NCBI RefSeq assembly: GCF_900187325.1
Contig: NZ_FZMZ01000004.1
Span: 558,001-622,000 of the forward strand
DNA: 64,000 bases
Direction of reading: 5' to 3'
Origin: Virgibacillus ndiopensis
GTDB lineage: Bacteria > Bacillota > Bacilli > Bacillales > Amphibacillaceae
Shown here one piece after another: positions 1 through 9,040 of the stretch (its first letter is position 1; each line of letters begins with the position of its first letter). The notes beneath the pieces were generated by a model. The model saw only the letters and a program-made list of their open reading frames with translations. It had not been told where the DNA came from and searched no databases. The position numbers and the translations under genes are program-made.

Positions 1-470
1 CTAAATTCCCTGTTTATTTTGGGGTATTTTGGTCTGCAATGATTGTATTTATTGCCACAGTCGTAGCAATTGGCTATTTCAGCCCTCAACAGTTAGAACA
101 ATTAGAATGGTCTGTTTTATCATTGTTTAAAATAGTAACGTTTCCTTTTATTGAACGGTTTGATTATGTTGTTATTGCTGAATGGATGATGGTCGCACTT
201 CCAACCCTAATCTTATTAATGTGGGGCATTACTCGTGGCGTGAAACGTGTATATAATATCCGACAAAAAACAACCCTTTATATTGTATCTGTACTATTTT
301 TGTTTGGTTGCAGTTTCATCACTTATCACCATGTAATAATTAATTTAATTAGCAATGTGGCAGATGTAGGGTTTTGGCTTGTATACGTTTATCCATTTTT
401 CCTTCTACCCATTATATACGTAAAAAAGAAATGGCGACAGAAACAAAAAGAAAGTGGGAAGAAATCATGA
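1..470 (+). CDS. Spore germination receptor permease subunit (GerAB/GerKB type), 5'-truncated by window edge
   Basis: This is the C-terminal part of an APC-type germinant receptor permease, which sits in the spore inner membrane with a GerA-type and a GerC-type partner. The reading frame is open back to base 3 with residues KFPVYFGVFW before the first internal ATG at 39, so the true start lies outside the window. Three or four membrane segments are visible: residues near MIVFIATVVAIGYF, a long stretch around MMVALPTLILL, LYIVSVLFLFG and a last one before a lysine-rich tail. The TGA stop overlaps the ATG of the next gene (ATGA at 467-470), which shows translational coupling. The identification rests on membrane topology and the GerAC-type gene that follows. 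The receptor's germinant cannot be read from this fragment. Confidence 0.85.
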   Translation, partial: KFPVYFGVFWSAMIVFIATVVAIGYFSPQQLEQLEWSVLSLFKIVTFPFIERFDYVVIAEWMMVALPTLILLMWGITRGVKRVYNIRQKTTLYIVSVLFLFGCSFITYHHVIINLISNVADVGFWLVYVYPFFLLPIIYVKKKWRQKQKESGKKS

Positions 471-1603
471 TAAAGCGAATTATAATTATACTGTTCCTCG
501 TGTTCTCCCTTTCTGGATGTGTACAATCCAAAACGATTGAAAGACTTGGCATCATAAATACACGTGGTGTTGATCTTCGTGATGACAATGAAATAGAAGC
601 TACCATGGTAATTTACAAATTTGATTTGGAAACGAAAAACATTAGTGAAATAATAACTGGCACGGGACACACTGTGAAGGATGCTCGTGAGAATGCAAAT
701 TTGAAAACAGGCATACAACTAGCCTCTGGCCAAATTAATTTGGAATTATATGGAGTAGAAGTTGCTGAACAGGGGTTAATGCGCCAAATAGATACATTAG
801 TCCGTGATGCAAGGGTTTCGGATACTATGCTACTCGCAGTAGGAAATCCGACAGCAAGTGAAATAATTAATACGTCAGAGAAAAACGTAGGAACAAATGT
901 AGGTCAATATTTACACGATATCATTCAGCAAAACATAAAAACGGATGTTCTCTCACGTGTAACATTACAGGATTTTATGCATATGTATTATGATGCGGGA
1001 CATGATCCATTCCTACCTACCATCACAATCACGGAACAAAAGCCGACTATAACGGCACTAGCATTATTTAAGAATGATAAACTTGTCGGTCAAATTCCGA
1101 TTGAAAAGGCATATCAAATTGCTATATTTAATAAAAAAATCAAATCAGTAGCACTAGAGTTTCCCATTCCAACTAAGCCATTTGAAAAGTATATGAAAAA
1201 AGATGACTATAATGATATTGACAGTGATACTTTTTATGCATTATTTACAGCACTTAAGGGCACTAGCAAAACAAAAATGACAGATGTCAAAAACCTACAC
1301 TATCAAACAGATATAACATTAAAATTAAGTTTACATGAATTAACGAAAGAAATTAATGTTAAAGGACCTGAAGTAATAAAACTTCTTGAAAAGCAGGTTG
1401 AAAAAGAAATCACACATCAATATGAAGAACTTTTGACCAAATTAAAAAAACTTAATTCAGACCCTTTTGGTTACGGAAGTATTTATCGAACTAACAAAGC
1501 AGACGGTAAGCTAAAGAAATCCGAGTGGCATGACAAATTTCCTGACATAGAGGTCGACTTTAATGTAAATGTAAAGATAATTCGACATGGAACCATTCCA
1601 TAA
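467..1603 (+). CDS. Ger(x)C family spore germination lipoprotein
   Basis: This is a GerAC/GerKC-type lipoprotein of 378 residues, the C subunit of a germinant receptor, attached to the outer face of the spore inner membrane. The start is ATG 467, inside the stop of the upstream permease gene. It gives a lipoprotein signal peptide ending in the lipobox LSGC near residue 17. The next residues (ERLGIINTRGVDL) match the family's conserved N-terminal region, and the C-terminal half (EKQVEKEITHQYEELLTKLK) is the amphipathic domain III typical of the family. A frame running upstream to 374 would add a hydrophilic extension before the signal peptide and is not credible. It is the last gene of the operon, with a hairpin just downstream. 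In related species such operons are expressed in the forespore; I did not find the promoter in this window. Confidence 0.93.
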   Translation: MIKRIIIILFLVFSLSGCVQSKTIERLGIINTRGVDLRDDNEIEATMVIYKFDLETKNISEIITGTGHTVKDARENANLKTGIQLASGQINLELYGVEVAEQGLMRQIDTLVRDARVSDTMLLAVGNPTASEIINTSEKNVGTNVGQYLHDIIQQNIKTDVLSRVTLQDFMHMYYDAGHDPFLPTITITEQKPTITALALFKNDKLVGQIPIEKAYQIAIFNKKIKSVALEFPIPTKPFEKYMKKDDYNDIDSDTFYALFTALKGTSKTKMTDVKNLHYQTDITLKLSLHELTKEINVKGPEVIKLLEKQVEKEITHQYEELLTKLKKLNSDPFGYGSIYRTNKADGKLKKSEWHDKFPDIEVDFNVNVKIIRHGTIP

Positions 1604-1618
1604 GATGACAGGTGGATG

Positions 1619-1644
1619 GGAAATCAGTCCATGTACTGATTTCC
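1619..1644. terminator. Hairpin between the ger operon and opuAA
   Basis: A perfect 10-bp stem, GGAAATCAGT (1619-1628) with ACTGATTTCC (1635-1644), closes a 6-nt loop. The following bases are only moderately T-rich. It lies in the 96-bp gap between two convergent genes and is best read as a shared terminator. Confidence 0.6.
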
Positions 1645-1699
1645 TATCCTATTATCAAACCATTTATCATCAAAAACCAAAAAGGATCTCATTCTTTTT

Positions 1700-2908
1700 T
1701 TATCCGATATATTCAATACTCTCATTTACGTCGTCTGATACCAACCCAGACAATACATGCACACGTAAAATAAAGCCAATCAACTTTTCTTCTTCATTTA
1801 CTACAGCTAAAGGAAATTTAGATTCTAACGTTTTGGCGATTAAGTCGTTCACATATTCATCTCGTTGAACAACCGAAATATCAGTACGCAATACATCTTC
1901 TAACGTTTTCTTTTCTTTAATACCAGTAATCGCGTCGTCTATCGTGACAATCCCTTTAACATGTCGCCCACGATCTACAACAAACACACTTGAAATATTG
2001 TTTTCTTCCATTTCTTTTACCGCTACATTTAATCCATCTTTCATGGAGACCAGTGCATTAGGCTTAATCATCACATGCTCTGCTTGGAATACTTTTGAAC
2101 GATCAATATCCTTTATAAAATCAGATATATAATCGTTCGCTGGCTCTTCTATGATTTCTTCCGGTGTTCCAACTTGAACAACCTTTCCATCCTTCATTAC
2201 CGCTACTCGATCACCAATTTTAAATGCTTCATTTACATCATGTGTAATAAAAATGATTGTTTTTTGTAAACGTTCTTGAATGTCTAGTAGCTCCAGCTGC
2301 ATTTCACGACGGATTAGCGGGTCTAATGCACTAAATGGCTCATCCATTAATAAAATATCCGGATCGTTTGCAAGAGCTCTAGCTAATCCAACACGCTGTT
2401 GCATACCACCAGATAGTTGATCAGGATATTTTTCCTCATATCCCTTTAAACCAACAATCTCTATATTTTCACGGGCAATTTCTTGCCGTTTCTCTTTAGA
2501 AATATTACGTATTTCTAAACCATATTCAACATTCCCCAACACCGTACGATGATTAAACAAGCCAAAATGCTGAAATACCATAGCAATCTTTTTCTGTCTC
2601 ACTTGTTTCAACTGACTACTATTATAGTTGACAATATCTTCTCCATCGATAAAAATCGATCCATGTGTTGGTTTATTTAATAGGTTAAAACAGCGAATCA
2701 AAGTAGATTTTCCACTTCCTGACAACCCCATAATTACAAAGATTTCTCCTTGCTTTATTTCCATCGATGCATCATATACCCCAACAGTATGACCAGTCTT
2801 CTCCAAAATTTCGTTTTTCTCCATACCTTCCTTAATCATAGGAATAATAGAATACGGTTTAGCCCCAAAAATTTTAGATACATTCTCAAGCTTTATTTTA
2901 GTCGTCAT
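1700..2908 (-). CDS. opuAA: Glycine betaine/proline betaine ABC transporter, ATP-binding subunit OpuAA
   Basis: This is the ATPase that powers uptake of compatible solutes (glycine betaine, proline betaine) under osmotic stress. The 402 residues begin with the family-specific N-terminal extension. Then come Walker A GLSGSGKST (61-69), the Q-loop VFQHFGLF, the signature LSGGMQQR and Walker B ILLMDEPFSALDP. The last ~120 residues hold tandem CBS domains, which in OpuA-type transporters sense ionic strength or c-di-AMP. The ATG overlaps the stop of the permease gene (2905-2908). It is the last gene of a three-gene unit that runs binding protein, permease, ATPase, the reverse of the AA-AB-AC order of Bacillus subtilis. 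The length is normal for the family. Confidence 0.95.
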   Translation of the reverse strand: MTTKIKLENVSKIFGAKPYSIIPMIKEGMEKNEILEKTGHTVGVYDASMEIKQGEIFVIMGLSGSGKSTLIRCFNLLNKPTHGSIFIDGEDIVNYNSSQLKQVRQKKIAMVFQHFGLFNHRTVLGNVEYGLEIRNISKEKRQEIARENIEIVGLKGYEEKYPDQLSGGMQQRVGLARALANDPDILLMDEPFSALDPLIRREMQLELLDIQERLQKTIIFITHDVNEAFKIGDRVAVMKDGKVVQVGTPEEIIEEPANDYISDFIKDIDRSKVFQAEHVMIKPNALVSMKDGLNVAVKEMEENNISSVFVVDRGRHVKGIVTIDDAITGIKEKKTLEDVLRTDISVVQRDEYVNDLIAKTLESKFPLAVVNEEEKLIGFILRVHVLSGLVSDDVNESIEYIG

Positions 2909-3765
2909 TCACTTACCCTCCTATGCTTTTGGAGTTTATCGGCAATTCCGTTCGTAACGCGGTCAATAATAATCGCTAAAAATACGATACTTATACCAGC
3001 TTCAAATCCCAATGAAATATCAATCCTATTAATCGAAACCAGTACTTGTTCACCCAATCCCTGTGCGCCAACCATTGAAGCAATTACGACCATTGCAAGT
3101 GCCATCATTGTTGTTTGGTTAACACCAGCCATAATGGTAGGTAATGCCTGTGGTAATTGAATTTTACGAAGCATTTGCCATTTCGATGATCCAAATGATT
3201 GAGCAGATTCTATCACTTCTTTATCAACACCACGTATGGCTAGTTCGGTTAGTCGAATTACAGGTGGTAGTGCGTAAATTAGCGTAGCAGCTATCGCTGA
3301 GATGTTTCCTAATCCAAAGAAGAAAATAGCGGGAATTAGATATACGAAACTTGGCATTGTCTGCATAGCATCAAGAATTGGGCGCATTACAGTAGAAAAT
3401 CCTTTACTAAATGCCATCCATACCCCAAGCGGAATCCCTATTAAGAGCGAAATAATCACCGCAGTAAGAACCACCGCTATTGTAGTCATCATATCCTCCC
3501 ATAATCCAAACGTACCAATTAAAAATATGAAAATACTATATAAAACGCCTGAAAATATAGATTTAAAATACCAACCTAGTAAAAATATTACTAGAATGAA
3601 TGACCACCAAGGCATCCAAACCAATGCTGTTTCAATACTGTTAATAATTTGTGAAGAAACAATATAAATAAAATCAAAAAATCCCTCTAATGATAAATCA
3701 AGAAAATCTACAAACTGTTCAACATAATCTCCTAATTTCGTCGTTATATCCGGAAAACTTCCCAT
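2905..3765 (-). CDS. opuAB: Glycine betaine ABC transporter, permease subunit OpuAB
   Basis: This is the membrane channel of the OpuA importer (286 residues). It has an N-terminal amphipathic stretch (LGDYVEQFVDFLDLSLEGFF), several membrane spans and a binding-protein-dependent permease domain. The EAA loop reads VIESAQSFGSSKWQMLRKIQLP and contacts the ATPase. The start ATG at 3763-3765 has no clear Shine-Dalgarno sequence. A five-codon frame (ATG 3791 to TAA 3776) just upstream has a good one (GAGGTGA), so reinitiation after this mini-frame is possible. The gene follows the binding-protein gene after an 89-bp gap that contains a hairpin. It overlaps the ATPase start by 4 nt. Confidence 0.94.
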   Translation of the reverse strand: MGSFPDITTKLGDYVEQFVDFLDLSLEGFFDFIYIVSSQIINSIETALVWMPWWSFILVIFLLGWYFKSIFSGVLYSIFIFLIGTFGLWEDMMTTIAVVLTAVIISLLIGIPLGVWMAFSKGFSTVMRPILDAMQTMPSFVYLIPAIFFFGLGNISAIAATLIYALPPVIRLTELAIRGVDKEVIESAQSFGSSKWQMLRKIQLPQALPTIMAGVNQTTMMALAMVVIASMVGAQGLGEQVLVSINRIDISLGFEAGISIVFLAIIIDRVTNGIADKLQKHRRVSE

Positions 3766-3775
3766 AGGCAGACTG

Positions 3776-3793
3776 TTACTCGAAACAGCCCAT
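3776..3793 (-). other. Five-codon leader frame ahead of opuAB
   Basis: ATG-GGC-TGT-TTC-GAG-TAA is preceded at once by GAGGTGA, a strong ribosome binding site, whereas the opuAB ATG 10 nt after its stop has none. It may load ribosomes for opuAB by termination-reinitiation. The evidence is sequence only; chance is a real alternative. Confidence 0.35.
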
Positions 3794-3819
3794 TCACCTC
3801 ACTTTATATATAATTAGAA

Positions 3820-3848
3820 AAGCAGCCAACCTAGGCGACCGGCTGCTT
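3820..3848 (-). terminator. Hairpin between opuAC and opuAB (partial terminator or mRNA stabiliser)
   Basis: AAGCAGCC (3820-3827) pairs with GGCTGCTT (3841-3848) around a 13-nt loop. On the minus strand the stem is followed by TTTCTAATTA. It lies right after the binding-protein stop codon. Such hairpins are common after solute-binding protein genes, where they leave more binding protein than permease mRNA. Confidence 0.65.
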
Positions 3849-3854
3849 AATTTC

Positions 3855-4856
3855 TTACTCCATTGAGTCCTTTACTTTTTTAGCTACATCTTCTGGAACC
3901 CAACTAGTCCATATATCCTCATGTTTTTTCATCCACCATAAAGCTGCTTCAGCAGCTGAAGTATCCTCATTTTCGTCCATATATTTAAGTGCTTCTTCTG
4001 TTAACTTACTAGATGTTTCATAATTACTTAAGAAATCAACAACCTCTGGTGCTTGCTCAGGTAAATCTTTATGCACGGCTATCGTTACATCATTCGGTGG
4101 AAACGCAGTAGCTTTCGTTTCTTCATATACTTCTTTGTCATATTCCGGTTCCTCGAGTAATGTCAAATCATATTTTGCTGTTACTGCTGTTGGTGACCAA
4201 TAATATCCTACCCATGCTTCACCAGCGTTAATTGCATCAGTTAATGATGCAACAATCGCAGCATCAGAACCTGGTTTAAAGTTTACAAACGTATCATTTA
4301 AACCATATGCCTCCATTTTTTGTGTAATTGCTTTTTCTACTGCCCAGCCACTTGGAGCATTAATTAAGCGACCTTTATCAGGTTCTGCTGGATCAGCAAA
4401 TAGCTCAGGATATTTTTTTAGATCTTCAACTGTTTTTAAGTCTGGTGCCATTGGTTCAATCCCACGTTCCTCGTCACCTTCAATGACATACGTTGGTACA
4501 TACAAGCCTTGAACATTATCATCAAAATTTACCGATACTTCTTTAATATCCCCTGCATCTATCGCTTCTGAATAGGCTTCTTTTATATTGTCTGTCCATG
4601 CTTCCATGTAGACATTAATATCCCCTTCACGCAGCCCTTGGAAGGTAGCTGGTGTTGAACCTTGTGTAACTTCTGTTTCAATACCATAACCCTCTTCTAT
4701 AATTTTTTGGGCGATGCTATTGTGAACTCTAATACTATCCCAGCCAGCATCGGCAAAAGTAATTTTATCAATCTCTCCACTGGATTCGTCTGAACTACTG
4801 CATGCCGAAAGTACTATTAGAATAGCAACCGATAACAATATGAATAAATTCTTCAT
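3855..4856 (-). CDS. opuAC: Glycine betaine-binding lipoprotein OpuAC
   Basis: This is the extracellular substrate-binding lipoprotein of the OpuA importer (333 residues). The start is ATG 4854-4856 because AAGGGGAAATAAA precedes it and it gives a proper lipoprotein signal peptide with lipobox LSAC near residue 19. The upstream ATG at 4931 would add a second hydrophobic, then basic stretch and has no such site. The fold is the OpuAC/ProX type: FADAGWDSIRVHNSIAQ at the start of the mature domain, with later tryptophans (VYMEAWTDN, WVGYYWSPTAV) that would form the aromatic cage for the quaternary ammonium group. It is the first gene of the operon, as expected for the most abundant subunit. Confidence 0.94.
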   Translation of the reverse strand: MKNLFILLSVAILIVLSACSSSDESSGEIDKITFADAGWDSIRVHNSIAQKIIEEGYGIETEVTQGSTPATFQGLREGDINVYMEAWTDNIKEAYSEAIDAGDIKEVSVNFDDNVQGLYVPTYVIEGDEERGIEPMAPDLKTVEDLKKYPELFADPAEPDKGRLINAPSGWAVEKAITQKMEAYGLNDTFVNFKPGSDAAIVASLTDAINAGEAWVGYYWSPTAVTAKYDLTLLEEPEYDKEVYEETKATAFPPNDVTIAVHKDLPEQAPEVVDFLSNYETSSKLTEEALKYMDENEDTSAAEAALWWMKKHEDIWTSWVPEDVAKKVKDSME

Positions 4857-5001
4857 TTTATTTCCCCTTTTCTTCTTATATTTTACTTGCTTTAAAACAA
4901 AACACATTAAACTAAATATTACCAATAACACGAATAATGAAAAAATTAATCACGTATTCATATACTTTTATTACATTAAGTATTTAATTCAATATTATGT
5001 A

Positions 5002-5020
5002 TATGAAAATACATTTCATA
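5002..5020. promoter_or_regulatory. Inverted repeat upstream of opuAC (possible operator)
   Basis: TATGAAA (5002-5008) and TTTCATA (5014-5020) form a perfect 19-bp inverted repeat with a 5-bp spacer, 146 bp upstream of the opuAC start. A TTGGTA motif on the minus strand lies just upstream. MarR-type regulators of the GbsR/OpcR group control other betaine and choline transporters, but I cannot assign a regulator here. Confidence 0.35.
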
Positions 5021-5353
5021 ACTACCAATGAGGATCATATGTCCGTAAACTTAAACTAGAGGGGTTCAAAACGGAAGTTCGATGGTAATGATGTGTTATG
5101 AACAACATTTTTAATTATATCGGACCTGAATTTTTAATACAAACGGGCTAGCACACGAAAAAACAGGATTATTGTCGATTAACCATTGTCAGATTCACTT
5201 AAACATGTCTATTAGCAATATTGAAGCAAATACTCCATATAACTATCTAATGTCCATCGTATTTCTCTCTATACTCTCCTAGAATAATAACTATATACCC
5301 CAATTCTAAATGTATAAACCATAAAATTATCTATTTAAAGGGATGAAAATTTA
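5021..5353. other. Noncoding gap between opuAC and marR
   Basis: AT-rich DNA between two divergent transcription units. I see no coding frame with a ribosome binding site and no strong hairpin; only the flanking regulatory sites listed separately stand out. Confidence 0.5.
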
Positions 5354-5418
5354 TTGCTAAATGAAATTGAAATTGGTATTATAGAATAGTTCATGAAGTG
5401 AACTATTCACTTTGTGAA
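5354..5418 (+). promoter_or_regulatory. Promoter and twin operator of the marR-MMPL operon
   Basis: The promoter reads TTGCTA (5354-5359), a 17-bp spacer and TATTAT (5377-5382). Directly downstream lie two adjoining palindromes: AATAGTTCA (5385-5393) with TGAACTATT (5399-5407), and TTCAC (5406-5410) with GTGAA (5414-5418). They share the half-site GTTCA/TGAAC and cover the expected transcription start. This is the usual layout for autorepression by a MarR dimer. Confidence 0.7.
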
Positions 5419-5447
5419 CCTTTTAATGAATATAGGAGGTGTATTTT

Positions 5448-5885
5448 TTGCAAATAGAATTAAAAGAGCTTATTAATCGTTATCAGGATGCGATGAACAG
5501 GATATATCGTAATGTAAATATTATTATGAAGGAAAAGATTCACTCCGATATCACAACAGATCAATTCTCTACGTTACAATACATTCAAAAACATGAACAG
5601 TGCACAAGTACGGAAATTGCAAATGAATTTGGTGTAGGTAAAAGTGCTGTTACAGCCCAAGTAAATAGATTACATGAAAAAGGATTAATCGAGAGAATAC
5701 GAGATGGAAAAGATCGTAGAAATGTTTATTTACATGTTACAGACAAAGGAATTGAACTTGTTAATTACACAGAAAATGAGGTTTATGCTTCTATTGGCAA
5801 GAACTTAGCACATTTTGATGACGAGGAAATCCAAACATTTATAGATTCATTAGAAAAATTAGCACATGTTATGGACAATGAATAG
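5448..5885 (+). CDS. MarR family transcriptional regulator
   Basis: This is a winged-helix repressor of 145 residues, probably controlling itself and the exporter that follows. The start is TTG 5448, placed 8 nt after AGGAGG (5434-5439). An upstream GTG at 5439 overlaps that site and is unlikely. The DNA-binding core is at about residues 30-100, with TSTEIANEFGVGKSAVTAQVNRL as helix-turn-helix and ERIRDGKDRRNVYLHVTDKG as the wing, which carries the family's DxRxxxxxLT-type pattern. The exporter gene starts 13 bp downstream, so the two form an operon. Two palindromes sit over the promoter. The inducer is unknown. Confidence 0.93.
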   Translation: MQIELKELINRYQDAMNRIYRNVNIIMKEKIHSDITTDQFSTLQYIQKHEQCTSTEIANEFGVGKSAVTAQVNRLHEKGLIERIRDGKDRRNVYLHVTDKGIELVNYTENEVYASIGKNLAHFDDEEIQTFIDSLEKLAHVMDNE

Positions 5886-5898
5886 AGGGGAGTAAATC

Positions 5899-8800
5899 AT
5901 GAAACACATCATACGTTTCCGCTGGCTCATAGCTATTTTATGGGTAGCAGTTGCAGCATCATTATTTATTTTTGCACCGAACCTACAGGATTTAGTAGCA
6001 GAAAAAGGGCAAATAACCGTTCCTGAGGGCTATACATCACAGAAGGCACAAGCATTACTTGACGAAATATCATCAGATGAAAGTAAAAACACAACAAGTA
6101 CTGTACTCGTTTTCCATGATGATGATGGACTCGATAATGCCGAAAAAGAGGAAGTCAAAGAAGCGATCGGCAAGTTAAAGGAAAATCAGGATAGCCTTGC
6201 TATTTCTGATATTTTAGCTTTTAGTGATGACCCTGCAATTGCAGATCAAACTGTTTCTGAAGATGGTAAGACCATTTTAGTTCCGTTTCAGTTATCATTG
6301 GAAAATCAAGCTATCGAAAAATCACGTGAAAAAATAACGGAAACTGTTGAGAATAGTAATGTAGAACATTACTTGACCGGGGAACAAATCATTCAACAAG
6401 ATATACTTAAAAATTCAGAAGAAGGCTTGAAGAAAACAGAGCTAATCACAGTAGCGTTAATTCTCATTATTTTATTTGTTGTATTCAAATCGTTCGTCGC
6501 ACCATTTATACCATTGTTAACGGTTGGGATCAGTTACCTTGCAGCTCAAGGTATCGTTTCTATTTTAGCAGACACTACTGACTTCCCGTTATCAACATTT
6601 ACACAAATATTTATGGTGGCGGTCATGTTTGGTATAGGAACTGATTATTGTATTTTGTTAATTAGTAGATTTAAAGAAGAAATTACGAAGCATGATTCCA
6701 TTAAAGACGCTGTCATTACAACATATAAATCCGGTGGTAAAACAATTTTCTTTGCTGGTTTAGCAGTATTAATTGGCTTTTCTACTATTGGATTGTCAAC
6801 ATTTTCACTTTACCAATCAGCTGTTGCTGTTGCTGTTGGTGTAGCTGTTGTTCTAATCGCTTTAGCAACTTTAGTACCATTTTTCTTAGTTGTTTTAGGT
6901 AAGAAGCTATTCTGGCCATTTGATAAAAATGTAGCACATAAAGAAAGCCGTTTATGGGGTACTGCAGGAAAATTCGCTTGGGGAAGACCCGTAATAGCAT
7001 TGCTAATTGTTGCAACTATTACCCTACCATTTTTATTAACATACGATGGCAATAAATCGTATAATTCACTAGAAGAAATCGGTGATGAATACGGTTCGGT
7101 GAAAGGGTTTAATTGGATCGCAGATAGCTTTGGACCTGGGCAATCCATGCCTACTACAGTTGCTTTCGAAACTGATGAACCGATTGATACTGTCGAGGAT
7201 TACCAAGCTATTGAAAGCATTTCACAAGAAATCGCACAAATGGAAGGCGTCAATCAAGTTCGAAGCGCGACACGTCCTGCTGGCGAAATAATTGAAGACT
7301 TTTTGGCAAATAAACAAACAAATAAATTAGCTGACGGAATTGGTCAAAGCACTGACGGTCTTCAAAAAATTCAAGAGGGCTTACAGGATGCTGCATCAGA
7401 GCTAGAAAAATCATCACCACAATTGGAAGAAGCTCAGAACGGTGTAGACCAACTAATGCAAGGTACACAAGACGCTAATAATGGCGTTGGTGAAATTAGT
7501 ACAGCACTGAAACAAATCCAAGAAGGCATTGAGTCTGGGTCTAAAGGTGCTGGTGAAATAAAAGCCAACTTGCAGAAAATTAAAGATAACTTAGATAAGA
7601 CGATTGCAGGAAATAAGAAATTGCTTGCCGGATATCAAGGAATTGCAGATGGTTTGAAAGGATTTGGTGGGCAATCTATTGATTCGCAAGGAATTGAGGA
7701 TTTGAAAAGTGCAATGCAAGGTTCATTAGAGCAATTAGAAGGATTACAAGAATCCGAACCTAAACTCAATGAGAACCAGCAAACACAACTAGCCACAGCC
7801 ATTAAATATACACAAAGAGCAATTGATGGGATTAATCAGTTGCAGGAGAAATTAAAAGATTTCCAAGATGCTCAAGCAGGACTTAAAACTGTTAACGAGC
7901 AATTTAGTAAACTCAATAAGGGCTTCAGTGAGTCTATCGCCGGCCAAGAACAGCTCTCTGCTGGTATTGGTGAATTAATTGCTGGTGTTGAGAATCTTCA
8001 ATCGGGATTAAATCAAGCTGCTAATGGGCAAGGTCAAGTTGTTAACAACGTTCCTAGCCTACAAGAAGGCCTGTCACAAATTTACGGTGGGCAAAAAGAA
8101 CTTAAAACTGCTTTTGCCGATATGCAGGATCAATTAGGTCAACTTTCAAGTGGACTTTCAGATAGCTCCAATGGATTAAAACAGATTAACGATGGGCTAA
8201 CAGAAGTTCAAGGGTATCTCGGAGAATTTAACACTGATTCAAGTAATCCAGTTGTTGTAATTCCTGAACAGGCACTTGAAAATGAAGACTTTATGGAAGG
8301 AACTAAATCGTATCTTTCTGAAGATAAAACAATTACAAAATTTGAGGTCGTTTTAACGCACAACCCTTATTCAACCAAAGCGATTAATATGGTAGAAAAG
8401 ATTAAAGACACAGTAAACGATGCTAAACAAGATACCGTGTTTGCGGATAGTGAACCTCAACTTGGCGGAATTAGTAGTACAAACAACGATTTACAAAATA
8501 TTTCCGATGCCGATTATTCACGAACAGTATTTCTAATGATTGCCGGTATATTTATTATTTTGGTAATTCTATTAAGATCATTAGTAATGCCACTCTATTT
8601 AATCGGATCACTAATTTTGACTTATTTCACATCGATGGGTGTTGCAGAATTAATTTTTGTTCAAATATTTGGCTTTAACGGTCTAACCTGGGCAATACCA
8701 TTTTTTGCCTTTGTCATGTTAATGGCACTAGGTATCGATTACAGCATTTTCTTAATGGATCGGTTTAACGAATATAAAGAAATCAACATTAAAGATGCAT

Positions 8801-9030
8801 TATTACACTCGATGAAAAACATGGGAACTGTAATTATTTCCGCTGCAATTATACTCGGTGGAACATTTGGTGCTATGCTTCCATCCGGTGTGCAATCATT
8901 ATTACAAATAGCAACCGTCGTACTAACAGGATTGTTTTTATATGCATTTGTAATGCTACCATTATTTGTTCCTGTCATGGTAAGAGTTTTGGGCAAAGCA
9001 AATTGGTGGCCATTTAAACGAAGTAAATAA
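5899..9030 (+). CDS. MMPL/RND family membrane transporter
   Basis: This is a large exporter of 1043 residues related to Bacillus YdgH/YdfJ. Each half has an extracytoplasmic loop and a cluster of membrane helices. The first helix is residues ~8-28. One helix cluster lies around residues 180-390 and contains FGIGTDYCILLISRF; a second near the C terminus has LGIDYSIFLMDRF. These aspartate-tyrosine motifs are the proton-relay positions of MMPL proteins. The second loop (~residues 460-790) is a long coiled-coil-like region of repeated GLQ/GL-x-Q-I patterns, as in YhgE/Pip proteins. Ribosome binding site GAGGGGAG precedes the ATG. Linkage to a MarR repressor suggests export of a toxic or antimicrobial compound, but the substrate is unknown. 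Confidence 0.92.
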   Translation: MKHIIRFRWLIAILWVAVAASLFIFAPNLQDLVAEKGQITVPEGYTSQKAQALLDEISSDESKNTTSTVLVFHDDDGLDNAEKEEVKEAIGKLKENQDSLAISDILAFSDDPAIADQTVSEDGKTILVPFQLSLENQAIEKSREKITETVENSNVEHYLTGEQIIQQDILKNSEEGLKKTELITVALILIILFVVFKSFVAPFIPLLTVGISYLAAQGIVSILADTTDFPLSTFTQIFMVAVMFGIGTDYCILLISRFKEEITKHDSIKDAVITTYKSGGKTIFFAGLAVLIGFSTIGLSTFSLYQSAVAVAVGVAVVLIALATLVPFFLVVLGKKLFWPFDKNVAHKESRLWGTAGKFAWGRPVIALLIVATITLPFLLTYDGNKSYNSLEEIGDEYGSVKGFNWIADSFGPGQSMPTTVAFETDEPIDTVEDYQAIESISQEIAQMEGVNQVRSATRPAGEIIEDFLANKQTNKLADGIGQSTDGLQKIQEGLQDAASELEKSSPQLEEAQNGVDQLMQGTQDANNGVGEISTALKQIQEGIESGSKGAGEIKANLQKIKDNLDKTIAGNKKLLAGYQGIADGLKGFGGQSIDSQGIEDLKSAMQGSLEQLEGLQESEPKLNENQQTQLATAIKYTQRAIDGINQLQEKLKDFQDAQAGLKTVNEQFSKLNKGFSESIAGQEQLSAGIGELIAGVENLQSGLNQAANGQGQVVNNVPSLQEGLSQIYGGQKELKTAFADMQDQLGQLSSGLSDSSNGLKQINDGLTEVQGYLGEFNTDSSNPVVVIPEQALENEDFMEGTKSYLSEDKTITKFEVVLTHNPYSTKAINMVEKIKDTVNDAKQDTVFADSEPQLGGISSTNNDLQNISDADYSRTVFLMIAGIFIILVILLRSLVMPLYLIGSLILTYFTSMGVAELIFVQIFGFNGLTWAIPFFAFVMLMALGIDYSIFLMDRFNEYKEINIKDALLHSMKNMGTVIISAAIILGGTFGAMLPSGVQSLLQIATVVLTGLFLYAFVMLPLFVPVMVRVLGKANWWPFKRSK

Positions 9031-9040
9031 ACTTAGAATA

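Noticed and set aside
39-470. Complete small membrane protein starting at ATG 39
   Set aside because: The frame continues upstream to the window edge with typical permease residues, so it is the end of a larger gene.
2750-3160. 136-residue frame opposite opuAA/opuAB
   Set aside because: It runs antisense to two well-conserved genes and has no ribosome binding site.
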